From Alteraurantiacibacter hainanensis (lineage in GTDB: Bacteria > Pseudomonadota > Alphaproteobacteria > Sphingomonadales > Sphingomonadaceae), in NCBI RefSeq assembly GCF_036321025.1, contig NZ_JAZAPB010000001.1, forward strand, positions 248,001-312,000: 64,000 nucleotides of DNA, in the 5' to 3' direction. The position numbers and the translations under genes were made by a program. Within the stretch, counting starts at the first letter, position 1; every line of letters begins with the position of its first letter. Below, one piece after another: positions 1-7,870 of the stretch. The notes beneath the pieces were generated by a model, which searched no databases, was not told the origin of the DNA, and was given only the letters and a program-made list of their open reading frames with translations.

Positions 1-345
1 GATCACCCACAGGGCGCCATCGGGCTTCAGCACGCGGCGGCATTCGGCCAGCCAGGCGCGGGTGAATGCGTCGTAGGCTCCGAAACTGTCGAAGCGGTCC
101 CAGTCGTTTGTCACGGCGTCCACATGGCTGCCGTCGGGCCGGTTCAGATCGCCGCCCAGCTGCAGGTTGTAAGGCGGATCGGCGAAGACGAGGTCGACGC
201 TGGCATCGGGCAGTTCACGCATCGCCGCCACGCAGTCGCCATCCAGGATCTGCCCCAGCGGCAGGTCCGCCTTGTCGACTTTCGCCGCCCTGGTCTTGCG
301 CACGCTTGGCGTTGCGCGAAGTTTCGTGATTTCGCCCATGAACAT
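1..345 (-). CDS. ccrM: CcrM-type adenine-specific DNA methyltransferase, 5' part only
   Basis: These are the first 115 codons of a beta-class N6-adenine DNA methyltransferase; the rest lies beyond the left edge. The catalytic motif DPPYN is at residues 56-60, ahead of the place where the AdoMet-binding motif would fall, which is the beta-class order of the cell-cycle enzyme CcrM that methylates GANTC in Alphaproteobacteria. The ATG at 345 has AGGGG about four bases upstream. A second in-frame ATG at 339, two codons later, has more usual spacing, so the exact start is open. The upstream region carries five GANTC sites and a consensus DnaA box, which favours CcrM over a restriction-system enzyme. 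rnhB, its usual neighbour in related genomes as I recall, is 1.8 kb away with a sulfotransferase and an SDR gene between. Confidence 0.88.
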   Translation of the reverse strand, partial: MFMGEITKLRATPSVRKTRAAKVDKADLPLGQILDGDCVAAMRELPDASVDLVFADPPYNLQLGGDLNRPDGSHVDAVTNDWDRFDSFGAYDAFTRAWLAECRRVLKPDGALWVI

Positions 346-357
346 CTTACCCCTGAC

Positions 358-366
358 TTATCCACA
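358..366. promoter_or_regulatory. Consensus DnaA box upstream of ccrM
   Basis: The nine bases TTATCCACA match the strict DnaA-box consensus and end 13 bp before the ccrM start codon. A single box can occur by chance in 64 kb, but its place in the leader of a cell-cycle methyltransferase is suggestive. Binding by DnaA is inference. Confidence 0.45.
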
Positions 367-373
367 AGGTTGT

Positions 374-515
374 GAGTCCTCGCCGAGTCCGGGTCAAGCG
401 GCAATTGCGCCGCACCTTCAAGGGCCTGTGACGGAACGAAACGAGTCCCCCACAAGATGTGGAGCCTTGGAAGGTTGGCAGGACTCGATATGGTGTGGTG
501 TGGCCGCAAGGACTC
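374..515. promoter_or_regulatory. Cluster of five GANTC sites between ccrM and the sulfotransferase gene
   Basis: GANTC occurs at 374-378, 385-389, 443-447 (all GAGTC), 482-486 and 511-515 (both GACTC). At about 65 percent GC one site per roughly 300 bp is expected, so five in 142 bp is a clear excess. GANTC is the target of CcrM, whose gene begins 29 bp to the left. In Caulobacter the ccrM promoter region contains GANTC sites whose methylation feeds back on expression. The same interval must hold the promoter of the divergent sulfotransferase gene. Confidence 0.7.
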
Positions 516-551
516 GCCTGCATGAATTGCGGGCCAACCGGGGGAAAATCG

Positions 552-1244
552 ATGGCACTCAAGGTAATAGGTGCAGGTCCGGGGCGCACCGCGACCTTCT
601 CTTTGAAATTCGCGCTGGAGCATATCGGCTTCGGCCCGTGCTACCACATGGTGGAGGTGTTCAGGAACGCGCGGAAGACCATCCCGATGTGGCAGGCCGC
701 GGCAGACGGCAACCCGGACTGGGACGCGATTTTCGAAGGATACCAGTCGACCACCGACAACCCCGCCTGCGTCTTCTGGCGCGAACTGGCCGATTACTAT
801 CCCGATGCGAAGATCGTCCTCACCGTGCGCGATGCGGAGACCTGGGTGGAATCGTGCAATGCCACGATCAATTCGCCGCGCATGCTCGCCTCGCTGGAGG
901 GCAGTCCGCTGGAGGCGATGCTGAAAGCCACCTATCTCAAGCAGTTCGGCGACAAGATCGACGACCCGCAATGGATGGCCGACTGGTATCGCGCCTACAA
1001 CCAAGAAATCATCGACACCATTGCGCCGGAAAGGCTGCTGGTGTTCCACCCGAAGGAAGGCTGGGAACCGCTGTGCGAATTTCTCGGCGTGCCCGTTCCC
1101 GCCGAACCCTTCCCCCGCGTCAACAGCAGGGACGAACTGGGTTCGGCGTCTGATGAAAAGGGCGGCCTTCCTGCCGACCCGCTGGAGCTTGAAGCCTTCG
1201 CAGGAGCCTACAACGACCAGTTGAAAGCAAACGCTTTCGGCTAG
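552..1244 (+). CDS. Sulfotransferase family protein
   Basis: A 230-residue protein with an N-terminal P-loop-like phosphosulfate-binding segment, GAGPGRTATFS at residues 7-17, and a second typical segment VRDAETWVES near residue 95. Both fit the PAPS-dependent sulfotransferase fold (Sulfotransfer_4-like). Substrate cannot be told; such enzymes act on small alcohols, glycans or lipids. The start at 552 is chosen because GGGGA lies at ordinary spacing and the conserved beta strand begins at once; a longer reading from 459 adds a Cys-rich, non-conserved stretch. It is divergent from ccrM. Its TAG overlaps the TAG of the convergent SDR gene within the four bases CTAG. Confidence 0.8.
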   Translation: MALKVIGAGPGRTATFSLKFALEHIGFGPCYHMVEVFRNARKTIPMWQAAADGNPDWDAIFEGYQSTTDNPACVFWRELADYYPDAKIVLTVRDAETWVESCNATINSPRMLASLEGSPLEAMLKATYLKQFGDKIDDPQWMADWYRAYNQEIIDTIAPERLLVFHPKEGWEPLCEFLGVPVPAEPFPRVNSRDELGSASDEKGGLPADPLELEAFAGAYNDQLKANAFG

Positions 1245-2155
1245 GCTGGGGGCAGCTTCGGATCGATACCGGTCAGTTCGACCGACTTGTCCCATAGCCG
1301 CGCGGCCAGGGCTTCGTCCTGCGCCCGGCGGCTCTGCACGCCGCGCCCGGATGCCTTGCCGCGCGCTTCCATGAAGCCGTACGGCCCGTAGTACTCGCCG
1401 CCCTCGGCCTGCGGATCGGTGGCGGCCTGCAGGGCGGGCAAGGCGCCTTCCTCTGCCGTGTTCAGCACCGTGCCGACGATGGAACTCATGAAACCGCCGC
1501 CCTTGATGTGGCGCATCAGTTCGCTCGCCGCGATGCCCGGGTGGCAAGCCAGCGCCGTGACCGAGGAGCCCTTCTTGCGCAGGCGGCGGTCAAGCTCGTT
1601 GGCGAACAGCAGGTTGGCGAGCTTGCTCTGTCCGTAGAATCGCTGCTTGTCGTAGCCCCTGGCGCCATCGAGGTTGTCGAAATCGATATCCGCCCCGCGA
1701 TGCGCCAGGCTGGACTGCATCACCACGCGGGCGCCGCCCTCTTCCGCCAGCTTGTCGAGCAGGAGCGCGGTGAAGGCGAAGTGGCCGAGGTGGTTCACGG
1801 CAAACTGCAACTCGCAGCCCGCCGTCGCGGTGGAGAACGGGGGCATCATCACGCCCGCGTTGTTGATCAGCATGTCGATCCGCTCTTCCCCGGCCACCTG
1901 CTCGGCAGCTTCGCGGACGCTGGCGATATTGCCGAGATCGAGATGCAGGTATTCGGTCTCTCCGCCCTGCTCCCTGCCGCCGTCGATCCGGGTGATGGCC
2001 TCGGCCGCCTTGTCGCCGTCGCGGCAGGCCAGCAGCACGCGCGCCCCCTTGCTGGCCAGCGCGCGGGCTATTTCGAAGCCGATGCCGGTGTTGGCTCCGG
2101 TGACGATGGCGGTTCGCCCCTGTTGCAGGGGAATATCGCCGAAGGTGAAACTCAT
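1241..2155 (-). CDS. Short-chain dehydrogenase/reductase (SDR) family oxidoreductase
   Basis: A 304-residue classical SDR. The cofactor-binding motif TGANTGIG is at residues 19-26, NNAG at 98-101, a Ser pair near 148-149, and the catalytic YxxxK at Y174/K178. The overall pattern resembles the retinol dehydrogenase / WW-domain oxidoreductase-like branch of bacterial SDRs; the substrate is unknown. Its ATG overlaps the rnhB stop by four bases (ATGA), so it should be translationally coupled to rnhB. It ends in a CTAG shared with the convergent sulfotransferase. Confidence 0.88.
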   Translation of the reverse strand: MSFTFGDIPLQQGRTAIVTGANTGIGFEIARALASKGARVLLACRDGDKAAEAITRIDGGREQGGETEYLHLDLGNIASVREAAEQVAGEERIDMLINNAGVMMPPFSTATAGCELQFAVNHLGHFAFTALLLDKLAEEGGARVVMQSSLAHRGADIDFDNLDGARGYDKQRFYGQSKLANLLFANELDRRLRKKGSSVTALACHPGIAASELMRHIKGGGFMSSIVGTVLNTAEEGALPALQAATDPQAEGGEYYGPYGFMEARGKASGRGVQSRRAQDEALAARLWDKSVELTGIDPKLPPA

Positions 2156-2790
2156 GCAAACATCTCCAATTGCGAGACGGGCGCAAAGCTGCGTCGGTGC
2201 AGCGGGGTTGGCCCGTGCTCTCGCAATGCCTGGAGATGGTCGGCTGTTCCGTAACCCTTGTTGCGGTCCCAGCCGTACTGGGGATGGTGTACGGCCGCGT
2301 CTTTCATCAGGCGGTCGCGGTATTCCTTGGCCAGGATGCTCGCCGCGCCGATGGCGGGTTCGCGCCCGTCCCCGCCCACGATCGCGCGGGCGGGCCAGGT
2401 CCATTCGGCACAGCGGCCCTGCGGCGTGAGGTTGCCGTCGATCAGCGCTTCCAGCCGCATTTCGCCCAGCGCCTCACAAAGGCCGCGCATTGCCAGGCTC
2501 ATCGCCAGCATGGTGGCGCCGAAGATGTTGAGGCGGTCGATCTCGGCAACGTCGACCACCCCGATTCCGAAGGCGCAGCGGCGTCGGATCGCCTCCTCCG
2601 CCTCGGCCCGGGCCTGGGGACTGAGCTTCTTCGAATCGCCTACCCCCTTTGGTCGGGGCTTGCAGAGCAGCACCGCTGCCGCCACAACCGGCCCCGCAAG
2701 CGGCCCGCGCCCCGCCTCGTCCACGCCGGCGACCAGCGGACCGGGCCCCAGCGAGGCACAAAATTCGTTTGATGGAGTTCCTGAGAGCAT
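2152..2790 (-). CDS. rnhB: Ribonuclease HII
   Basis: A 212-residue RNase HII that removes RNA from RNA-DNA hybrids, including single misincorporated ribonucleotides. The active-site motif VDEAGRG is at residues 23-29 (D24, E25), followed by DSKKLS, the downstream acidic residue in ALIDGN, and the conserved AASILAK and HPQYGW segments. The chosen ATG at 2790 leaves 18 residues before the first motif, a usual length. That ATG overlaps the ATG of the divergent sugar dehydrogenase gene inside the palindrome GCATGC, so each promoter must lie in the other's coding sequence. The SDR gene follows with an ATGA overlap. Confidence 0.95.
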   Translation of the reverse strand: MLSGTPSNEFCASLGPGPLVAGVDEAGRGPLAGPVVAAAVLLCKPRPKGVGDSKKLSPQARAEAEEAIRRRCAFGIGVVDVAEIDRLNIFGATMLAMSLAMRGLCEALGEMRLEALIDGNLTPQGRCAEWTWPARAIVGGDGREPAIGAASILAKEYRDRLMKDAAVHHPQYGWDRNKGYGTADHLQALREHGPTPLHRRSFAPVSQLEMFA

Positions 2791-4000
2791 GCGTACTACG
2801 ATCCTGACCGCCATCATATTGCCCGTCGCCGCGCTCGCAAGCTGCAACAGCGCCGCAAGCGGGGATACCGCCCCCACTGCCACCGCGCAGGCGAACGAGA
2901 ATTCCTCCACCACGCTCGCTTCTTCCGGAGAGCCGGTGGAACTGCAGTCCACCTCGCCGTTCGATGCGGCAAGCTACGGCTCTTTCGACGAGCCGTGGGC
3001 GCTGGCGTTCGAGCCGGGCACCGGGGTGATCTTCATCACCGAGAAGCCGGGCACGATGAAGTTCTACGATCCGCGCAGCGGACGCATGGGCACCGTCACC
3101 GGCATGCCTTCCGTCGCCTACGAGGGACAGGGCGGCCTCGGCGCCATCGCCTTCGGCCCCGACTACGAGACCACCGACACGATCTACCTTTCCTGGGCCA
3201 AGCAGGAGGGAGAGGATACCAAGGCCGTCGTCGGGCGCGGCACGCTGGTGTGCGAGGAAGCCGATTCCTGTTATGTCGACGGCCTGACCGAGATCTGGGA
3301 GCAGAGCCGCACCGGCCCGCGCCGCGGCCACTATTCGCACCGCATCGCCTTCTCGCCCGACGGCGAGTACCTGTTCGTCTCCAGCGGCGACCGGCAGGAG
3401 CAGGATCCCGCGCAGAACCTGGAAAACAATCTCGGCACCGTCGTGCGGCTGAACCTGGATGGCACCCCCGCCGCCGGCAATCCCTTCGCCGACCGCGGAT
3501 CGCCGACCGACCAGATCTGGACCTACGGCCAGCGCAACATGCTGGGCCTCGAATTCGATTCCGCTGGCAACCTGTGGGCGCTGGAGCACGGCCCGGCAGG
3601 GGGCGACGAACTGAACCTCGTGGAACGCGGCAACAACTACGGCTGGCCGACCCGCTCGAACGGCGACAATTACGACGGCGGCAATATCCCCGATCACTCG
3701 CCGGACGACGGCTTCGTGAAGCCCGCGATCAGCTGGAACCCCGTGATCGCGCCGGGCGGCATGGCCTTCTACGACGGCAGCATGTTCGCCGACTGGCAGG
3801 GCCAACTGCTGATCGCCAACCTGCGCACGCAGTCGATCAGCCGCGTCACCACCGATGCCGCGGCCAATTCCGCCGACGAGGTAGCCCGCTACGAGATGCC
3901 GAGCCGTCTGCGCGATATTGCCGTGGCACCCGATGGTGCCATCTGGGTGATCGAGGATGGTTCGAATGGTCGCCTGCTGCGCCTCACGCCCAAGGGCTGA
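2789..4000 (+). CDS. PQQ-dependent sugar dehydrogenase (sorbosone/soluble glucose dehydrogenase type) lipoprotein
   Basis: A 403-residue exported protein. A hydrophobic leader ends in the lipobox LASC with Cys19, so it should be lipid-anchored. The mature part is a six-bladed propeller of the glucose/sorbosone dehydrogenase family. SHRIAFSPDG at 183-192 supplies the His equivalent to the catalytic His of soluble glucose dehydrogenase, GQRN at 247-250 the conserved Arg, and EHGPAGGDELN at 266-276 the cofactor-side loop. It probably oxidises an aldose or related sugar in the periplasm with PQQ. No PQQ synthesis genes are in the window. Its start codon overlaps that of rnhB on the other strand. 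Confidence 0.88.
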   Translation: MRTTILTAIILPVAALASCNSAASGDTAPTATAQANENSSTTLASSGEPVELQSTSPFDAASYGSFDEPWALAFEPGTGVIFITEKPGTMKFYDPRSGRMGTVTGMPSVAYEGQGGLGAIAFGPDYETTDTIYLSWAKQEGEDTKAVVGRGTLVCEEADSCYVDGLTEIWEQSRTGPRRGHYSHRIAFSPDGEYLFVSSGDRQEQDPAQNLENNLGTVVRLNLDGTPAAGNPFADRGSPTDQIWTYGQRNMLGLEFDSAGNLWALEHGPAGGDELNLVERGNNYGWPTRSNGDNYDGGNIPDHSPDDGFVKPAISWNPVIAPGGMAFYDGSMFADWQGQLLIANLRTQSISRVTTDAAANSADEVARYEMPSRLRDIAVAPDGAIWVIEDGSNGRLLRLTPKG

Positions 4001-4062
4001 AGACAAAAGTATCGCGCGAAACATTTGCGCCCTTGGCCGCGCCGCCCTATCGGCGCGCGCCC

Positions 4063-4584
4063 ATGACGCAAGCTGATGCCGCCACCCTGATTCCGCTCGC
4101 CGAGGTCGACCCCGACCTCGTCGAGACGCTGCTCGACCGCGCTTTCGGCGAGGATCGCAGGTCGCGCACCGCCTACAAGGTGCGCGAAGGGACGGACTGG
4201 CTGCCCGCGCTCAGCCACGCCGTGGTCGACGGCGACAACCTGCTGGTCGGCAGCATCCAGGTCTGGCCCGTGGCGCTCACCGATCTCAAGGGCCGCCGGC
4301 ACCCGCTGCTGATGGTGGGCCCCGTCGCCGTGGTGCCCGAACGTCACAACCAGGGCTTTGGCCGGGCGCTGATGGCGGCCATGGCCAGCGGAATGGACCC
4401 GCAGGCGCCCCTGCCGCAGGTGCTGATCGGCGATCCGGAATACTATGCGCGTTTCGGCTTTCATTCCGCACCGGCCCGCAACTGGACCCTCCCCGGCCCC
4501 TTCGAGCCCCGCCGCCTGCTGGTTCGGGCGGACAACCCGGGCATTTTGCCCGATGAAGGCACGCTTGGCCCTTGGCTTGGGTGA
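4063..4584 (+). CDS. GNAT family N-acetyltransferase (YhbS-like)
   Basis: A 173-residue GNAT-fold protein. LLMVGPVAVVPERHNQGFGRALM carries the strand-loop-helix that binds acetyl-CoA (the Q-x-x-G-x-G-like QGFGRA turn), followed by PQVLIGDPEYYARFGFH, typical of the YhbS branch of small-molecule acetyltransferases. Substrate unknown. No clear ribosome site precedes the ATG at 4063, but the conserved fold begins shortly after it. It lies 62 bp downstream of the sugar dehydrogenase and 26 bp before the DUF1285 gene, so it may belong to one transcript. Confidence 0.8.
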   Translation: MTQADAATLIPLAEVDPDLVETLLDRAFGEDRRSRTAYKVREGTDWLPALSHAVVDGDNLLVGSIQVWPVALTDLKGRRHPLLMVGPVAVVPERHNQGFGRALMAAMASGMDPQAPLPQVLIGDPEYYARFGFHSAPARNWTLPGPFEPRRLLVRADNPGILPDEGTLGPWLG

Positions 4585-4610
4585 CGCAAGACGCCATCTG
4601 TTGAACACCG

Positions 4611-5177
4611 ATGGCCTACGATATCCCGCCCGACCTTGCCGGAATGAGCCTGCTCGAGATTGCCGAGGCGGTCTCCGCGCGCCAGTTGCCCCCGGTTGAC
4701 CAGTGGAAGCCGGAGGCGACCAGCGACAGCCGCATGCGGATCGCCGCCGACGGCACCTGGTATCATGACGGCAGCCCGATCACGCGCCCGGCCATGGTGC
4801 GCGCCTTCGCCAGCCTGCTGTGGCGCGATCCCGACGATGGGCAGCACTACCTCGTCACGCCGCATTACCGGCAGACCATCGAAGTGGAGGATGCCGCCTT
4901 CATCGCCACCGACCTGCGCGTGGACGCGGATGCCCTGGCCTTCCGGCTGAATACCGACGAGCTGGTTATCGCCGGCCCCGATCATCCCCTGCGGGCCGAA
5001 GGCGATCCCGACGCGCCGAGCATCTACCTTGCCGTGCGCCACGGCTGCGAAGCCAGGCTGGACCGGTCCACCTGGCTGCAACTTGCCGAACATGCGCTGG
5101 CAACGGACGGGAGCGATGGCGATGGCCTTGTCGTCGCGTCGCAAGGGGAGCAGTTCTCACTGGTGCCTGCCGGATGA
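4611..5177 (+). CDS. DUF1285 domain-containing protein
   Basis: A 188-residue cytoplasmic protein of the DUF1285 family, recognised from WYHDGSPITRPAMVRAF and the YLVTP...VEDAAF segments. The family is widespread in Proteobacteria and has no proven reaction; structures suggest a PH-like/DUF1285 two-domain protein. It is consistently found, as here, upstream of a CoA pyrophosphatase and cca. Its stop overlaps the next ATG (ATGA), which argues for coupled expression with the Nudix gene. Confidence 0.85.
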   Translation: MAYDIPPDLAGMSLLEIAEAVSARQLPPVDQWKPEATSDSRMRIAADGTWYHDGSPITRPAMVRAFASLLWRDPDDGQHYLVTPHYRQTIEVEDAAFIATDLRVDADALAFRLNTDELVIAGPDHPLRAEGDPDAPSIYLAVRHGCEARLDRSTWLQLAEHALATDGSDGDGLVVASQGEQFSLVPAG

Positions 5178-5776
5178 GCGCGCTGTTCGAACGCCTGCAA
5201 CGCCGTTTCGCCGATACCGTCCACGTCGGCATGGCGGGCATTCGCGACGACAGCGAATTCGTTCGGGGAAAGCCGCTGCGCGATGCAGCCGTCCTGATCC
5301 CGGTCACCGAGCGCGAGGAACCGGGCGTGCTGCTGACCCATCGACCCCACACCATGGCCAGCCATCCCGGACAGGTCGCCTTCCCCGGCGGCAAGCTGGA
5401 AGCGGGAGAAGACGCCATCGCCGCCGCGCTGCGAGAGGCGCACGAGGAACTGGCCATCGACCCCGGCACGGTGCGCATCGCCGGGGAAGCGACCACCTTC
5501 GTTACCGGGAGCGGCTTCCGGCTGACGCCCGTGCTCGGCGTGGTTCCGGCGGACCTGCAGATCAGGCCCGACCCGCGCGAGGTTGCCGACTGGTTCGAGG
5601 CGCCGCTGCGCCACCTGCTGGATCAGGACAATCACAAGCCGAAGATCGGCATGTTCAACGGCAACGAGCGGCCCTACGTCGAGATCGACTGGCAGGGGCA
5701 TCGCATCTGGGGGATCACCGCCGGGATCATCGCCCACCTTTCGCACCGGCTTTCGATGGACGATCTGCTGGGGTGA
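5174..5776 (+). CDS. CoA pyrophosphatase, Nudix hydrolase (NudL-like)
   Basis: A 200-residue Nudix hydrolase. The family-specific segment SHPGQVAFPGG at 63-73 (CoA-binding, UPF0035 signature) runs into the Nudix box from G73 through the REAHEEL at 87-93 that holds the metal-binding Glu residues. It should hydrolyse CoA or its derivatives to phosphopantetheine and 3',5'-ADP, a housekeeping role in CoA turnover. Start at 5174 overlaps the DUF1285 stop. It is followed after 113 bp by cca. Confidence 0.9.
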   Translation: MSALFERLQRRFADTVHVGMAGIRDDSEFVRGKPLRDAAVLIPVTEREEPGVLLTHRPHTMASHPGQVAFPGGKLEAGEDAIAAALREAHEELAIDPGTVRIAGEATTFVTGSGFRLTPVLGVVPADLQIRPDPREVADWFEAPLRHLLDQDNHKPKIGMFNGNERPYVEIDWQGHRIWGITAGIIAHLSHRLSMDDLLG

Positions 5777-5799
5777 ACTTTCCCCACCTGTGCCGCCCC

Positions 5800-5872
5800 C
5801 GCGCTTGTCGAGGGGCCACCTTTGCTTCTAGCGGGGATGGCTGAAAGGAAGGACGATGCTTCGACGGGCTCG
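5800..5872. repeat. Possible dispersed intergenic palindromic repeat
   Basis: The 113-bp gap between the Nudix gene and cca holds two imperfectly inverted 14-mers: CGCGCTTGTCGAGG at 5800-5813 and CTTCGACGGGCTCG at 5859-5872. Elements built from such TTGTCGA/TCGACGGGCTC arms are a common dispersed intergenic repeat in sphingomonad genomes, as I remember them. I see no second copy in this window, so the assignment rests on that memory and on the inverted arms. The right end supplies the GGGA before the cca start. Confidence 0.35.
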
Positions 5873-5889
5873 GCAACAGCGGGACAGGC

Positions 5890-7065
5890 ATGGCTAGGCT
5901 GCCCGAAGCCGGATGGACTGCGCGCGATGATCTCGCCGCGCTCGTCGCCGCGCTGGGCGCCGATAGCGTGCGCTGGGTGGGCGGCGCGGTGCGCGACACG
6001 CTGCTCGACCTGCCGGTGAAGGATATCGACGCCGCCACCACCCTGCATCCCGAGGAAGTGATGGCCCGCCTGAAGGACGCTGGCATCAGGTCCGTGCCGA
6101 CGGGCATCGATCACGGCACGATCACCGCCCTTCTGGACCACGGTCCGGTCGAGGTCACGACGCTGAGAAAGGATGTCGCCACCGACGGGCGGCGGGCGAC
6201 GGTGTCCTTCGCCACCGACTGGCGCGAGGATGCGGCACGGCGCGATTTCACCATCAACGCGCTCTACGTTCATCCCGAAACGCTGGAAATTGCGGATTAT
6301 TTCGGCGGGCTGGCCGATCTGGATACTCGCCGCGTGCGCTTCATCGGCGACGCGGAGGAGCGCATTCGCGAGGATCACCTGCGCATCCTGCGCTACTACC
6401 GCTTCCAGGCGCGCTTCGGCTCGATCCTCGATGACGAGGGGGAAGAGGCCTGCGCGAAACTGGCACCCATGCTGAAGGGGCTGAGCCGCGAACGCGTCGC
6501 GATGGAACTGCTGGGCCTGCTGGCGCTGGACGATCCGCAGACCACGGTGCAGCGCATGTTCGCGCGCGGCGTTCTGCCGGTCATCCTGCCCGAAGTGGAC
6601 AGCGATGGCCTCGCCCGGATGGCGGACCTCATAGCGGCGGAGAAACGCCGGCACGCTCCGCCCGCGGCCATTCGCCGCCTTGCCGCCTTGTTGCCCGCCG
6701 ACGCCCGCACCGCGGAGCAGGTGGCGGCGCGGCTGCGCCTTTCCAACGCGCAGAAAAAGCGCCTTGCCCGCCTGGCCGCGCGGGCGCGGCGTCCGGGCGA
6801 TGCGCGCGTCCTGGCCTACCGCGAAGGGATGGATGTCGCGCGCGACCTGCTGCTGCTGGCAGACGCGCCCACCGACGTGCTGGATGACTGGTCGATCCCC
6901 GAACTTCCCTTGCGCGGCGGTGAGATAGTCGCGCGCGGGGTGGATGCCGGACCTGAAGTAGCGCGTATCCTGCAGGCGGTCGAAAGCCGCTGGCTCGAGG
7001 AAGGTTTTCCCGATCGCGGCAGGGTCGAGCAGCTTCTTCAGGAAGAGCTCGATTCATCCTCTTAG
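5890..7065 (+). CDS. cca: CCA tRNA nucleotidyltransferase
   Basis: A 391-residue class II tRNA nucleotidyltransferase that adds or repairs the 3' CCA end of tRNA. The nucleotidyltransferase head has GGAVRD at 31-36 and the metal-binding DID at 45-47; RRDFTINALY and the RIREDHLRILRYYRF segment of the tRNA-binding region follow. Length is normal for the alphaproteobacterial form, which lacks the HD domain of the E. coli enzyme. It completes the DUF1285-Nudix-cca run. An in-frame upstream extension is not needed. Confidence 0.95.
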   Translation: MARLPEAGWTARDDLAALVAALGADSVRWVGGAVRDTLLDLPVKDIDAATTLHPEEVMARLKDAGIRSVPTGIDHGTITALLDHGPVEVTTLRKDVATDGRRATVSFATDWREDAARRDFTINALYVHPETLEIADYFGGLADLDTRRVRFIGDAEERIREDHLRILRYYRFQARFGSILDDEGEEACAKLAPMLKGLSRERVAMELLGLLALDDPQTTVQRMFARGVLPVILPEVDSDGLARMADLIAAEKRRHAPPAAIRRLAALLPADARTAEQVAARLRLSNAQKKRLARLAARARRPGDARVLAYREGMDVARDLLLLADAPTDVLDDWSIPELPLRGGEIVARGVDAGPEVARILQAVESRWLEEGFPDRGRVEQLLQEELDSSS

Positions 7066-7083
7066 GCGCTCTCTCCGCCCTTT

Positions 7084-7104
7084 ATTGTATGCGACACATA
7101 CAAT
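7084..7104. promoter_or_regulatory. Perfect 8-bp-arm inverted repeat, candidate operator
   Basis: ATTGTATG at 7084-7091 and CATACAAT at 7097-7104 are exact reverse complements around the five bases CGACA. It lies in AT-rich sequence 19 bp after cca and 229 bp before the secreted-protein gene. The GTA...TAC half-sites resemble those of GntR-family repressors, but no such regulator is nearby. There is no T tract after it on the plus strand, so a terminator is unlikely. Confidence 0.5.
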
Positions 7105-7333
7105 TTATTCTTGAAATCCGTTGCAAGGCTGGTGCAGGTAACATTCATAGGCTGCCTGCTAGGTAGTTTTGCAACGGGATCGGTGCTTTTGATGTGCCGA
7201 CTGTGTCTGCCCCGGCCCTGCCGGGTGCTTGCCGACCGTTCGCCATTTTCCGGCGCCACTTCGGGCCTTGTCGGACGAATATTAATCCCGGACCCGCCTC
7301 ATGCGAGGGTCTGGATGGAAGAGGAACACTTGC

Positions 7334-7843
7334 ATGAAGAAAATCGCTATCACCGCCGCCGCCGCTCTCGCGGCTCTCGCTGCCAACCCCGCCCTGGCGC
7401 AGGACGTTGGCGACACCGTCACGGGTAACGACGGCAACCCGATCGGCACCGTTGCCGAAACCAACGAGCAGGCCGTTCTGCTGACCGTCGGCGAATATCG
7501 AATCGCCCTGCCCGCCAACCTGTTCGGCGAAGGCGAAAGCGGTCCCACGCTGAACGTCACGCGCGATCAGCTGGTGCAGATGCACGAAGAGCAGCTGGCC
7601 CAGGCCGAAGCCGCCCTGGCCGAAGCGCTGGTGGAAGGTGCCGCCGTGGTCACCGCCGATCCGCAGCCGCTGGGTACGATCGACACCATCGACGAAGCCA
7701 ACGTCGTGATCGTGCGCGAAGACGAGAGCAAGGTCACGCTGCCGCGCGAAATGTTCGCGGTCGACGCGAACGGCGCGCTGGTTGCTCGCATCACCATGAC
7801 CGACCTCGAAGCCGCGCTCGCCGCGCAGGCAGAGGCCGGCTAA
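7334..7843 (+). CDS. Secreted protein with an internally duplicated PRC-barrel-like unit
   Basis: A 169-residue protein with a clean signal peptide (KK, then Ala-rich core, cleavage expected after residue 22, ALA-QD). The mature part consists of two similar units of about 60 residues, near 24-85 and 100-160. Each runs as a polar lead, then P-x-GT followed by VTV-like strands, LP(A/R)xxF, and a short acidic linker with an LxxA helix. This suggests tandem small beta-barrels (PRC-like). No enzyme motif is seen and I do not recognise a named family. AGGA precedes the ATG at good spacing. A strong intrinsic terminator follows, so it is monocistronic, preceded by a 268-bp leader region with a palindrome. 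Confidence 0.75.
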   Translation: MKKIAITAAAALAALAANPALAQDVGDTVTGNDGNPIGTVAETNEQAVLLTVGEYRIALPANLFGEGESGPTLNVTRDQLVQMHEEQLAQAEAALAEALVEGAAVVTADPQPLGTIDTIDEANVVIVREDESKVTLPREMFAVDANGALVARITMTDLEAALAAQAEAG

Positions 7844-7870
7844 GCGAAAGCTGAAACCAATCACCAAGGA

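Noticed and set aside
144..1547. A long minus-strand frame running across ccrM, the intergenic GANTC region and the sulfotransferase
   Set aside because: It is out of frame with CcrM, contains no domain, and crosses a clear divergent promoter region.
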